From Asaia sp037151935 (GTDB taxonomy: Bacteria > Pseudomonadota > Alphaproteobacteria > Acetobacterales > Acetobacteraceae), in contig NZ_CP157575.1 of assembly GCF_051628905.1 (NCBI RefSeq), forward strand, positions 3,038,001 to 3,102,000: 64,000 bases of DNA. The letters are read 5' to 3'. This document shows positions 6,084-13,775 of the stretch, piece after piece. Under the pieces are notes generated by a model. It did not search any database, was not told the origin of the DNA, and saw nothing but the letters and a program-made list of their open reading frames with translations. A program made the position numbers and the translations under genes. Numbering within the stretch: position 1 is the first letter of the stretch; each line of letters begins with the position of its first letter.

Positions 6084-8564
6084 TCAGCCGCGCCCACGCC
6101 CGCGCTTTTTTACTGCCTTGGCGTTTCTCGCTCCGTGTCCGTCTCGGGGGCCGCCTGAGTCGCGTTCAGCGTTCCCTTTGCCGAAGGGGCGTTTTCCTCC
6201 CGGCCTCGGGGCTCCCGGTCGTTGGCCTCCGGGTCTCTGGCCTGGCCCACCGCGCTTTTGATGCTCTCGTTCGCGGCTCTGCTGGCGCAGTACGGCCTCG
6301 ATCCACTCATTGAGGGCAGTCGTGTTGTCTTCTGCCGTCTGTTTGTCGGTATAAGCGTCGGCAAAGCGCAGCGAGAGCCAGCGCCAGGCGACGAGGCGCT
6401 TATGGCGCTTCTCGGCGCGCTCAAGCTCTTCGCGCCCCGCTTGGGAGGGCTGAACGAGACGTCCCGTGCCCGGCGGCGGTACACGGCGCCCGGCTGCGTG
6501 ATCGCTGGCCCAGCCGACGAGGCGGGCGATGCCGTTATCGCGCTCATCGATCGGGCACATCGCATAGACCCAGCGCTGAGTGAGGCTGAGTCCCTCGACA
6601 CCTTCCAGGGCCGAGGCGATCTCGAAAGCCTGATCCATATCGGCAAGGCGATAATTCGGGTCATCGGCGCGCAGAACAGCGCGCTTGATACGCACCAGAA
6701 CGCCGTAAAGGCTATCGGTCTCGATTTCCTCGGCGACCGCACGCACAATATCGGAATCCGGCTGCACTAGCGGGCGCAGCTCGGTAATCGGCTCTGGCGG
6801 CGCGGCCAGCATCTTGCGTATATGCGCAGGCGTTCCCGCCTCGCCCAGAACGGCCACGATACCGTTTTCATGATGGCCATAGCGCCCGGCGCGCCCGCCA
6901 ATCTGCTTGATTTCCTGCGCCGTCAGGTCGCGTGTCTGCTTGCCGTCATATTTGCGCAGGGCGCTGAACACGACGCGCTTGATCGACAGGTTGAGACCCA
7001 TGCCGATCGCATCTGTCGCAACGAGAATTTCGGCCTCGCCATTATTGAAGCGCGCCGCCTCTGCTCGACGTACTTCCGGGCTGAGCGCGCCATAAACCAC
7101 GGCGACACGCTTGCCGAGAGTCAGCAGCTCGGCGCGCAGATCGAGCACCTCACGGCGCGAGAACGCAATCAGCGCATCGCCGGCTTCGAGGTCGCGCAGC
7201 CTGACCGGGGCGCTCGCCGCACGCAGGGGCGATTTGCGTTCCAGCGTAATTTCGTCGAGCGGATCGTCGCAGAGTTCCGCGATGCGCCTGATGAGCGGAA
7301 TGCAATCCGGTGCGCCCAGAATATAGAGATGACGGGCCGGAACGCCCATGATCGCCGCCGTCCAGGCGGCGCCACGGTCGGGGTCCATCAGCATCTGCGC
7401 CTCATCGATCAGCGCGACATCGACGGGGTTGTGAAACGGGCACATCTCGACGGTCGCCGCCAGATGGCGCGCACCGGGAAAATCAATGCGCTCTTCGCCC
7501 GTGGCCAGAGAAGCAGGCACCCCGCGAGAAAGCAGTGACTCGCGAAATTCATGCGCAAGAAGACGAAGCGGTGCGAGGGCAAGTCCGCTCTCTGCATTGG
7601 CCAGCGCGTTGAGCGCTGTATAGGATTTGCCCGAATTGGTCGGCCCTGTGACGAGCGTGATGCGTCGCTTGAGCGAGCGGGCGGTGCGAAAATGCGCGAC
7701 ATAACGATCGAGTGCCGCAACGCGGGCGATAACGGCATTACCGACCTTGCGGCCCGTGAGGGCAGGGGTGCCACGCGCCCCACCGCGCCATTCCGCAAGC
7801 TGCGGGCGCAGACGCTTGAGAATCTCGGGGTCGAATTCGAATTTCTCGGTGCCGTCGGGCTGCGGCGTGCGCCGCGTGACCGGCAGGCGGTTTTCGGCAA
7901 TCCAGCGCAGCGCCTCGCGGGGCGTACAATGAAGGATTGTCGGCACCTGATCGAAGCCGACAAGACTGTCTTCCCAGGCTTTGAGACGCTCGTTTTCGCG
8001 CTTGCGACGAGCCTCGGCACGCGCCTCGATGCGCTCTTCTTCCTCGCGACGGGCTTTTTCGCTCGCGATCAGCTCGGCTTCGAAACCCGTATCCTCGACG
8101 CCGAAGGCAGAGGCGACGATCTGTGCCAGACGGTCGATCTGCCCGCCCGAGAGGAAAGTCCCGGCATCGCTCAGATCGGCCTGAACGGCTTCGAGCACAT
8201 CACGCGGCGTATGGCCCATCTCGCGCAGGCGCCCGGCCAGCGTGTCATCCAGCGTTGAGCGCAGCAGCGGCATTTCGGCGCGCGGGTCATGAACGCGGCC
8301 TACAGCATCGAGAATATCCGCCTTGCCGACCCAAAGCTCACCGGCGCGGCGCGTGGCATTCATGAGCTGGGCTGCCCAGTCCTTGCGACGGACATCGCAA
8401 AGCAGACGCTCATACTCCGATGGAAGGATGCGCTCCGCCCCGGGCACCAGATTGCGGGCGATCAGCTTGAGAAGGCGCGGCTCCTCTTTGAGCGTGGGAG
8501 AAAGGCCAGTATCCTCAATGGCCAAAGCGAGAGCATGATCGGCGGGGGAGCGTGCAGAATCCAT
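6084..8564 (-). CDS. Suv3-like ATP-dependent RNA helicase
   Basis: DExH-type superfamily 2 helicase related to mitochondrial Suv3, which unwinds RNA for degradation. The product is 826 aa. The Walker A motif GPTNSGKS is near residues 307-314 and the Walker B DEAQ near 387-390 (Suv3-type, not DEAD). Motifs V and VI appear as VATDAIGMGLNL and QIGGRAGRYG. A charged, Glu/Arg-rich coiled segment spans about 165-200, upstream of the helicase core, which is an N-terminal extension relative to mitochondrial Suv3. The C-terminus is a long Gly/Arg/Pro-rich basic tail typical of RNA binding. The start ATG 8564 is divergent from the S10 peptidase gene. Alphaproteobacterial homologues exist, but their substrates are largely undefined. 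Confidence 0.9.
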   Translation of the reverse strand: MDSARSPADHALALAIEDTGLSPTLKEEPRLLKLIARNLVPGAERILPSEYERLLCDVRRKDWAAQLMNATRRAGELWVGKADILDAVGRVHDPRAEMPLLRSTLDDTLAGRLREMGHTPRDVLEAVQADLSDAGTFLSGGQIDRLAQIVASAFGVEDTGFEAELIASEKARREEEERIEARAEARRKRENERLKAWEDSLVGFDQVPTILHCTPREALRWIAENRLPVTRRTPQPDGTEKFEFDPEILKRLRPQLAEWRGGARGTPALTGRKVGNAVIARVAALDRYVAHFRTARSLKRRITLVTGPTNSGKSYTALNALANAESGLALAPLRLLAHEFRESLLSRGVPASLATGEERIDFPGARHLAATVEMCPFHNPVDVALIDEAQMLMDPDRGAAWTAAIMGVPARHLYILGAPDCIPLIRRIAELCDDPLDEITLERKSPLRAASAPVRLRDLEAGDALIAFSRREVLDLRAELLTLGKRVAVVYGALSPEVRRAEAARFNNGEAEILVATDAIGMGLNLSIKRVVFSALRKYDGKQTRDLTAQEIKQIGGRAGRYGHHENGIVAVLGEAGTPAHIRKMLAAPPEPITELRPLVQPDSDIVRAVAEEIETDSLYGVLVRIKRAVLRADDPNYRLADMDQAFEIASALEGVEGLSLTQRWVYAMCPIDERDNGIARLVGWASDHAAGRRVPPPGTGRLVQPSQAGREELERAEKRHKRLVAWRWLSLRFADAYTDKQTAEDNTTALNEWIEAVLRQQSREREHQKRGGPGQRPGGQRPGAPRPGGKRPFGKGNAERDSGGPRDGHGARNAKAVKKRGRGRG

Positions 8565-8665
8565 GACTCTGTTTGTGCGTTATGGCGCGGTTTGCTGCAA
8601 CGGCAGACTTGTCCAGCCGCGCGTTTCGTTCTCCTATACGGTCGCGAAACGATCTGAAGGAGCCC

Positions 8666-10327
8666 ATGGTGCGGTTCAAGCATGCCCCGAAACTCTCTGC
8701 CATTCTCGGTCTGACGACCCTTCTCGCAGGCACGGCCCTTGCCGCGCCTGATATGCCGCCGCCGCATATGGGGCCGCCGCCGCCGTTCGGTCCCGATGGC
8801 GGCCCCGGTGGGGTTCAGGGCCCGGCGTTCCTGATGAAGCCCCAGCATGTGCTGAGCGATGGCAGCGTGACCATTCGCGGTCAGGCCATTCCGTATCAAA
8901 CGGAATCCGGCACGCTCATCATTCATCCCGCCGGATGGGACGACGCCAATCCAGACCCCAAGGCGCCTCAGGCCGTCGCGTCCGTTTTCTACGTCGCCTA
9001 TTTCAAAAAGGGCGCGCATTCTGAAAACCGCCCGATCACCTTCGTTTATAACGGTGGCCCCGGCTCTTCCACGGTCTGGCTGCATATGGGCGCGCTCGGC
9101 CCCAAACGTGTCGTGACGGTCGACGATCAGCCGACACCAGCCGCCCCCTACAAGGTGGTCAATAACGATGATTCGCTGCTCGATGCGACCGATCTCGTTT
9201 TCATTGATGCCCCCGGCACCGGTTATGGCCGTGTGATCGGCAAGGATCGCGACAAGGCATTTTACGGCACCGATCCCGATGCCGCCGCCTTTACCGATTT
9301 CATCGCGCAGTTCCTGTCGCGCCATGGCCGTTTCAACTCGCCCAAATATCTTTTCGGCGAGAGCTACGGCACGACCCGCTCCGCCATTATCGCCAATGCG
9401 CTGCGCGAAGATAAAGGCATCGACCTCAACGGCGTCATTCTGCTGTCGCAGATCCTGAATTACGGCAACTCCATCGACCGGGCGCAGAACAACCCGAGCA
9501 ACGATCAGCCTTATGTGCTGGGTCTGCCCAGCTTTGCCGCAACGGCCTGGTACCATCACAAGCTGCCCGACCAGCCTGCCGATCTGAAGGCGTTTCTGGC
9601 AGAAGTCGAGCATTTCGCGCTCACCGACTATACCTCTGCCCTCCAGGACGGCACGGGCATCAGCGACGACAAGCTGAAAGCGACGGCAGAGAAGCTGCAT
9701 CGCTATATGGGGCTGCCGGTCGAGTACATCATCAAGGCCAATCTGCGCGTCAATGGTGGCGAATTCGCCAAGACCCTGCTTGGCGATCAGGGCATGGATA
9801 CGGGCCGCCTCGACAGCCGCTTCTCCGGCCCGAGCATGGACCCGCTGGGCCAGACACCTGAATACGACCCGCAATCGGCTGCCATGGAATCCGCCTATGT
9901 GGCGGCCTTCAACGACTACGCCCACACGACACTGCATTACGGCGCCGATCCGTCCTTCGGCGATGGGTATATGGAATATCGCGTCAGCGCCCATAGCATC
10001 GGCAAATGGAGCTTCACGCATAAGCAGCCCGATCAGCGCGGACAGGCGCGTGGCGAGCCGAACGTGCTGCCCGATCTGGCGGCGGCGATGAAGGCCAACC
10101 CGGCGCTTCAGGTGATGCTGAACCAGGGCTATTACGATCTCGGCACACCTTATTTCGAGGGCGTGTATGAAATGCGCCATCTGCCGATCCCGCGTGCGCT
10201 CGCGAAGAATATCGAGATCAAGCAATACGCGTCAGGCCACATGGTTTATGCGCATCTGCCTGCGCTGCATGAAATGCACGATAACGTTTCGCAGTTTATC
10301 GCAAGGACGCATCCAAAATCGTCGTAA
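8666..10327 (+). CDS. Exported serine carboxypeptidase-like protein (peptidase S10)
   Basis: The product is 553 aa from ATG 8666, preceded by GAAGGAG. Longer upstream frames are open, but this start gives a clean signal peptide (FKHAPKLSAILGLTTLLAGTALA, cut about residue 26), so the protein is probably periplasmic. It is followed by a Pro/Gly-rich linker. The S10 fold is indicated by NGGPGSS (oxyanion region) and the nucleophile box GESYGTTRS. C-terminal candidates for the catalytic Asp and His lie in QGYYDLGTPY and YASGHMVY. S10 enzymes cleave C-terminal residues or act as acyl hydrolases; the substrate here is unknown. It is divergent from the helicase gene and followed by fpr after 117 bases. 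Confidence 0.88.
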   Translation: MVRFKHAPKLSAILGLTTLLAGTALAAPDMPPPHMGPPPPFGPDGGPGGVQGPAFLMKPQHVLSDGSVTIRGQAIPYQTESGTLIIHPAGWDDANPDPKAPQAVASVFYVAYFKKGAHSENRPITFVYNGGPGSSTVWLHMGALGPKRVVTVDDQPTPAAPYKVVNNDDSLLDATDLVFIDAPGTGYGRVIGKDRDKAFYGTDPDAAAFTDFIAQFLSRHGRFNSPKYLFGESYGTTRSAIIANALREDKGIDLNGVILLSQILNYGNSIDRAQNNPSNDQPYVLGLPSFAATAWYHHKLPDQPADLKAFLAEVEHFALTDYTSALQDGTGISDDKLKATAEKLHRYMGLPVEYIIKANLRVNGGEFAKTLLGDQGMDTGRLDSRFSGPSMDPLGQTPEYDPQSAAMESAYVAAFNDYAHTTLHYGADPSFGDGYMEYRVSAHSIGKWSFTHKQPDQRGQARGEPNVLPDLAAAMKANPALQVMLNQGYYDLGTPYFEGVYEMRHLPIPRALAKNIEIKQYASGHMVYAHLPALHEMHDNVSQFIARTHPKSS

Positions 10328-10444
10328 TATTTTAGAACAGACAGGGCTGTGGGGTTTTCAAAGGGCGAGAGGATGTTTTAGAAATTTCGCCACTTTGGGC
10401 GGTGTCAGACCGCCCGCCCCCTGCTTCCTTGCGAAAGAACGCCG

Positions 10445-11329
10445 ATGAACGCGCCTGTCTCACTGCCGATGCCAACCATTGCCGAGCCGCTTTCAGGGCT
10501 CCTTCCCGTCGAGGGTCATCCCGGCCAGTACCATCTGGCGCCGCCCAGCAAGGAATACGGTCACCTTCAGGCCTGTGAAGTGCTGAGCGTCCATCACTGG
10601 ACGGACCGTCTCTTCACCTTCACCTGCACACGTGACCCCGGCCTTCGCTTCGAGAACGGTCAGTTCACGATGATCGGCATCGAGGTCGAGGGTAAGCCGC
10701 TGCTGCGCGCCTATTCCATCGCCTCGGCCAATTACGAGGAAGAGCTGGAATTTTTCTCCATTGCCGTGGAAGACGGCCCGCTGACCTCGCGTCTGCGCCA
10801 CGTCAAGGTGGGCGACACGGTTCTGGTCGGTCGCAAGCCTGTCGGCACGCTGCTGCTCGATAATCTGCGTCCGGGCCGTAACCTCTATTTCCTCTCGACC
10901 GGCACCGGGCTTGCACCCTTCATGAGCCTGATCGAAGACCCCGAGTGCTATGAGCGTTACGAGAATGTGGTGCTGAGCCATACCGTGCGTATCTCGGGCG
11001 AGCTGGCTTATATGAACCATATCCGCCACGATCTGCCGAACCATGAATTCCTTGGCGAATTCGTGACCAAGCAGCTCAAATACTACCCCGCCGTCACGCG
11101 TGAAGACTACGCCGTGACCGATCGCATCACGACGCTGATCGAGAATGGCAAGATCTTCGACGATCTCGGCCTGCCCAAGCTCGACCCAGAGCATGACCGC
11201 GTCATGATCTGCGGGTCGCCTGAAATGCTGGCCGATACCGAGAAGCTCCTGCTCGCGATGGGCTTTGACGAAGGCAACATGAACAAGCAGGGCTCCTACG
11301 TTGTCGAGAAGGCTTTTGCGGAACGCTAA
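10445..11329 (+). CDS. fpr: Ferredoxin-NADP(+) reductase
   Basis: FAD enzyme exchanging electrons between NADPH and ferredoxin or flavodoxin, important for Fe-S assembly and oxidative stress. The product is 294 aa, slightly longer than the usual 257-275 because of an N-terminal extension of about 35 residues. The FAD site shows RAYSIASANYEEELEFFS and the NADP region shows LSTGTGLAPFMSLI and MICGSPEML. The C-terminus VEKAFAER is typical of the bacterial subclass I/II enzymes. The start ATG 10445 has GAACGCCG before it, a weak ribosome site. A strong intrinsic terminator follows at 11383-11417, so gor is transcribed separately or by read-through. Confidence 0.93.
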   Translation: MNAPVSLPMPTIAEPLSGLLPVEGHPGQYHLAPPSKEYGHLQACEVLSVHHWTDRLFTFTCTRDPGLRFENGQFTMIGIEVEGKPLLRAYSIASANYEEELEFFSIAVEDGPLTSRLRHVKVGDTVLVGRKPVGTLLLDNLRPGRNLYFLSTGTGLAPFMSLIEDPECYERYENVVLSHTVRISGELAYMNHIRHDLPNHEFLGEFVTKQLKYYPAVTREDYAVTDRITTLIENGKIFDDLGLPKLDPEHDRVMICGSPEMLADTEKLLLAMGFDEGNMNKQGSYVVEKAFAER

Positions 11330-11382
11330 GCCCTTACCGCCCGTTCTGAGCGGGCGCAGAACAGAATAGCGATCGTGACATG

Positions 11383-11417
11383 CGCGGCCGGGAGTTCTTC
11401 CGGCCGCGTTTTCTTTT
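11383..11417 (+). terminator. Intrinsic terminator of fpr
   Basis: CGCGGCCGG (11383-11391) pairs with CCGGCCGCG (11400-11408) around an 8-base loop and is followed by TTTTCTTTT. This is a textbook rho-independent terminator. It ends 14 bases before the gor start codon. Confidence 0.88.
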
Positions 11418-11430
11418 GGAGACAAGCCAC

Positions 11431-12822
11431 ATGCCGGATTTCGATCTTTTCGTCATAGGGGCCGGGTCGGGCGGGGTCCGTTGTGCCCGTATTGCCGCAC
11501 AAAACGGCGCCCGCGTCGGCATTGCCGAAAGCCGCCATTGGGGAGGCACCTGCGTCAATCTGGGCTGCGTGCCCAAGAAGCTGATGGTTTACGCCTCAGA
11601 AGGGGCAGAGGCCGCTGACGACGCCCGTGCCTATGGCTGGGATGTCACGATCGGCGCGCATGACTGGCCGCGCTTTATCGCCGCCAAGGACAAGGAAATC
11701 GCGCGTCTCGATGGCATCTACAAATCCATGCTCGACAAGGCAGGCATCGGTCTTTTCGTCGGGCGGGCGCGTCTGATCGACGCGCATACGGTCGAGATCG
11801 GGCCGGGCCCTCTCGATGAAAACGCGACGCCGCAGCGCATTACGGCTGAGAAGATCGTCATTGCGACAGGCGGCCGACCGGCGCGCCCGTCCATCGAGGG
11901 GGCGGAACTCGGGATCATTTCCGACGAGGCTTTTCACCTGACCGAACGGCCCGAGCGCGTCTGCATTATCGGCGGCGGCTATATCGGCGTCGAATTTGCC
12001 GGCATTTTCGCTGGCCTCGGTTCGAAGGTCGATCTCGTCTTCCGTCAGGATCTGCCCTTGCGCGGTTTCGATCAGGAATTGCGTGAGAAGCTGCTCGAAG
12101 CCCTGCCGAAACATGGCATTACCGTCCATGCAGGTGTCTCGCCCGAAAAGATCGAGGGCCTCAAGGGCGGCGCCCGTCAGGTCGCTCTTTCCAATGGGAC
12201 ACAGATCGAGACCGATTGCGTGTTCTTCGCGACCGGGCGCAAGCCGAATATCGACGGTCTGGGTCTCGATGCGCTCGGTGTCAAAACCGAAAAGGGGGCC
12301 GTGGTGGTCGATGCACAATCGGCCAGCTCTGTGCCGAATATCTATGCCATCGGCGACGTCACCGACCGGATCAATCTGACCCCGGTGGCCATAGCCGAGG
12401 GGCACACGCTTGCCGAACGCCTGTACTCGAAGCACACGCCGCGTGACTGGGCTTACGACACGACGCCCAAGGCCGTGTTCTTTTCCGAAACGCTGGCAAG
12501 TGTGGGGCTGACGGAAGAAGAGGCTGCGAAGCAAGCCGATCTGGAGGTCTTTACGGCGTCCTTCCGCCCATTGCGCCAGACATTGATCGGGCGCGACCGC
12601 AAGGCGTTCATGAAGCTGATCGTCGAGCGTGACAGCCAGAAAGTGGTCGGCGCGCATATGATGGGCGACGCCGCCGCCGAGCTGATGCAGGGCGTGGCCA
12701 TCGCCGTCACGGCGGGGCTGACCAAGCGCGATTTCGACCGCACGATCGGCATTCATCCGACAACGGCGGAAGAATTCGTGACCATGCGCAGCCCGACCCG
12801 TCAAGTCAGCCGCACGGCGTAG
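11431..12822 (+). CDS. gor: Glutathione-disulfide reductase
   Basis: NADPH-dependent flavoenzyme that keeps glutathione reduced in the cytoplasm. The product is 463 aa from ATG 11431, which gives the FAD-binding N-terminus DFDLFVIGAGSGGVRCAR. An earlier in-frame ATG would start inside the fpr terminator. The redox-active disulfide is GGTCVNLGCVPKK. The NADPH site is IIGGGYIGVEFAG, followed by basic residues. The C-terminal dimer interface contains the catalytic HPTTAEE. A GGAGA ribosome site precedes the start. A convergent stem-loop at 12827-12854 separates it from the hydrolase gene. Confidence 0.95.
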   Translation: MPDFDLFVIGAGSGGVRCARIAAQNGARVGIAESRHWGGTCVNLGCVPKKLMVYASEGAEAADDARAYGWDVTIGAHDWPRFIAAKDKEIARLDGIYKSMLDKAGIGLFVGRARLIDAHTVEIGPGPLDENATPQRITAEKIVIATGGRPARPSIEGAELGIISDEAFHLTERPERVCIIGGGYIGVEFAGIFAGLGSKVDLVFRQDLPLRGFDQELREKLLEALPKHGITVHAGVSPEKIEGLKGGARQVALSNGTQIETDCVFFATGRKPNIDGLGLDALGVKTEKGAVVVDAQSASSVPNIYAIGDVTDRINLTPVAIAEGHTLAERLYSKHTPRDWAYDTTPKAVFFSETLASVGLTEEEAAKQADLEVFTASFRPLRQTLIGRDRKAFMKLIVERDSQKVVGAHMMGDAAAELMQGVAIAVTAGLTKRDFDRTIGIHPTTAEEFVTMRSPTRQVSRTA

Positions 12823-12826
12823 GAAC

Positions 12827-12854
12827 TTCCCCGGCCCGTAAAGGGCCGGGGGAA
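12827..12854. terminator. Bidirectional stem-loop between gor and hydrolase gene
   Basis: TTCCCCGGCCC (12827-12837) and GGGCCGGGGGAA (12843-12854) form a GC-rich hairpin with one bulged G and a 5-base loop. It sits between two convergent genes and is suited to end transcripts from both directions. U-tracts are weak. Confidence 0.7.
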
Positions 12855-12858
12855 ACAA

Positions 12859-13689
12859 TCAGGGCTTCGTGCTGGCGAGGAAGCTGAGCAGATCGCGGTT
12901 CAGGGCCTCGGCATCGGTCGCAAACAGGCCGTGCGGGGCGCTGTCATATTCGACATAGCGCGCATGAGGCACCATCTCGCTCACGCGCTTGCCGGTCAGC
13001 TCGTAAGGCACGGTCTTGTCGCCGGTGCCATGCACGACCAGAACCGGCAGGGTCAGCGCTGCGAGATCGGGGCGGAAATCGGTGCGGCTGAAGCTGTCGA
13101 TACAGTCCAGCGTTGCATTCGGGCTGGCCATCATGCCGAGCGTGAAGCTCCAGTCGATCAGCGCCTGACTGACCGGCTTGCGGATCATGCTGACGCCGTA
13201 GAATCCCTTGAGAAACTCCGCGAGAAAATGGAAGCGGTCGCGTCGTATCTGCGCCTTGAACTCGGCAAACACATCGACCGGCACGCCATCGGGATTATCG
13301 TCGGTCTCAAGCAGGAACGGCACGATAGAAGCGATCAACCCGACACCGGCAAGACGTGTGGTGCCGAAGCGGCTGACATAGCGCGTTACCTCGCCACCGC
13401 CCATCGAGAACCCGACGAGGGTAAGATCGGTCAGGTCGAGATGATCGATCAGTTCGGCCAGGTCGGCGGTGAGCGTCTCGTAATCATAGCCCCCGAACGG
13501 GTGGCTCGACTGACCGAAGCCGCGTCGATCATAGGTGATGACGCGATAGCCCGCTTCGAGCAGGGCCAGCGTCTGATATTCCCACATATCGCCCGTCAGC
13601 GGCCATCCATGCACCAGCAGGACGGGGCGCCCGGCACCCATATCCTTGTAATGGAGGCTGTTTCCGTCACGTAGTTTCAGCGAGGGCAT
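12859..13689 (-). CDS. Alpha/beta hydrolase, non-heme chloroperoxidase/arylesterase type
   Basis: The product is 276 aa, the standard length for the cofactor-free haloperoxidase (perhydrolase) group. Visible features are the oxyanion motif LVHGWPLTGDMWEYQ, the conserved YDRRGFGQSSHP, the nucleophile elbow GFSMGGGE, the acid HGTGDKTVP and the catalytic His in SAPHGLF. These enzymes hydrolyse esters and form peracids. The physiological substrate is unknown. No signal peptide is visible. It follows the TonB receptor gene by 86 bases on the same strand and might be co-transcribed with it. Confidence 0.88.
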   Translation of the reverse strand: MPSLKLRDGNSLHYKDMGAGRPVLLVHGWPLTGDMWEYQTLALLEAGYRVITYDRRGFGQSSHPFGGYDYETLTADLAELIDHLDLTDLTLVGFSMGGGEVTRYVSRFGTTRLAGVGLIASIVPFLLETDDNPDGVPVDVFAEFKAQIRRDRFHFLAEFLKGFYGVSMIRKPVSQALIDWSFTLGMMASPNATLDCIDSFSRTDFRPDLAALTLPVLVVHGTGDKTVPYELTGKRVSEMVPHARYVEYDSAPHGLFATDAEALNRDLLSFLASTKP

Positions 13690-13775
13690 GGTTGCGTCCT
13701 TTTCAAGAAAGCCAAAGCGGTCTCAGGCCAGAACTGGCCCGAAACCGGGGAGTTCCCGTCCCGACAGGAGCGTGA

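Noticed and set aside
8462..10225. 587-codon minus-strand frame opposite the S10 peptidase gene
   Set aside because: It runs antisense to a well-supported gene and into the helicase gene, with no recognisable domains.
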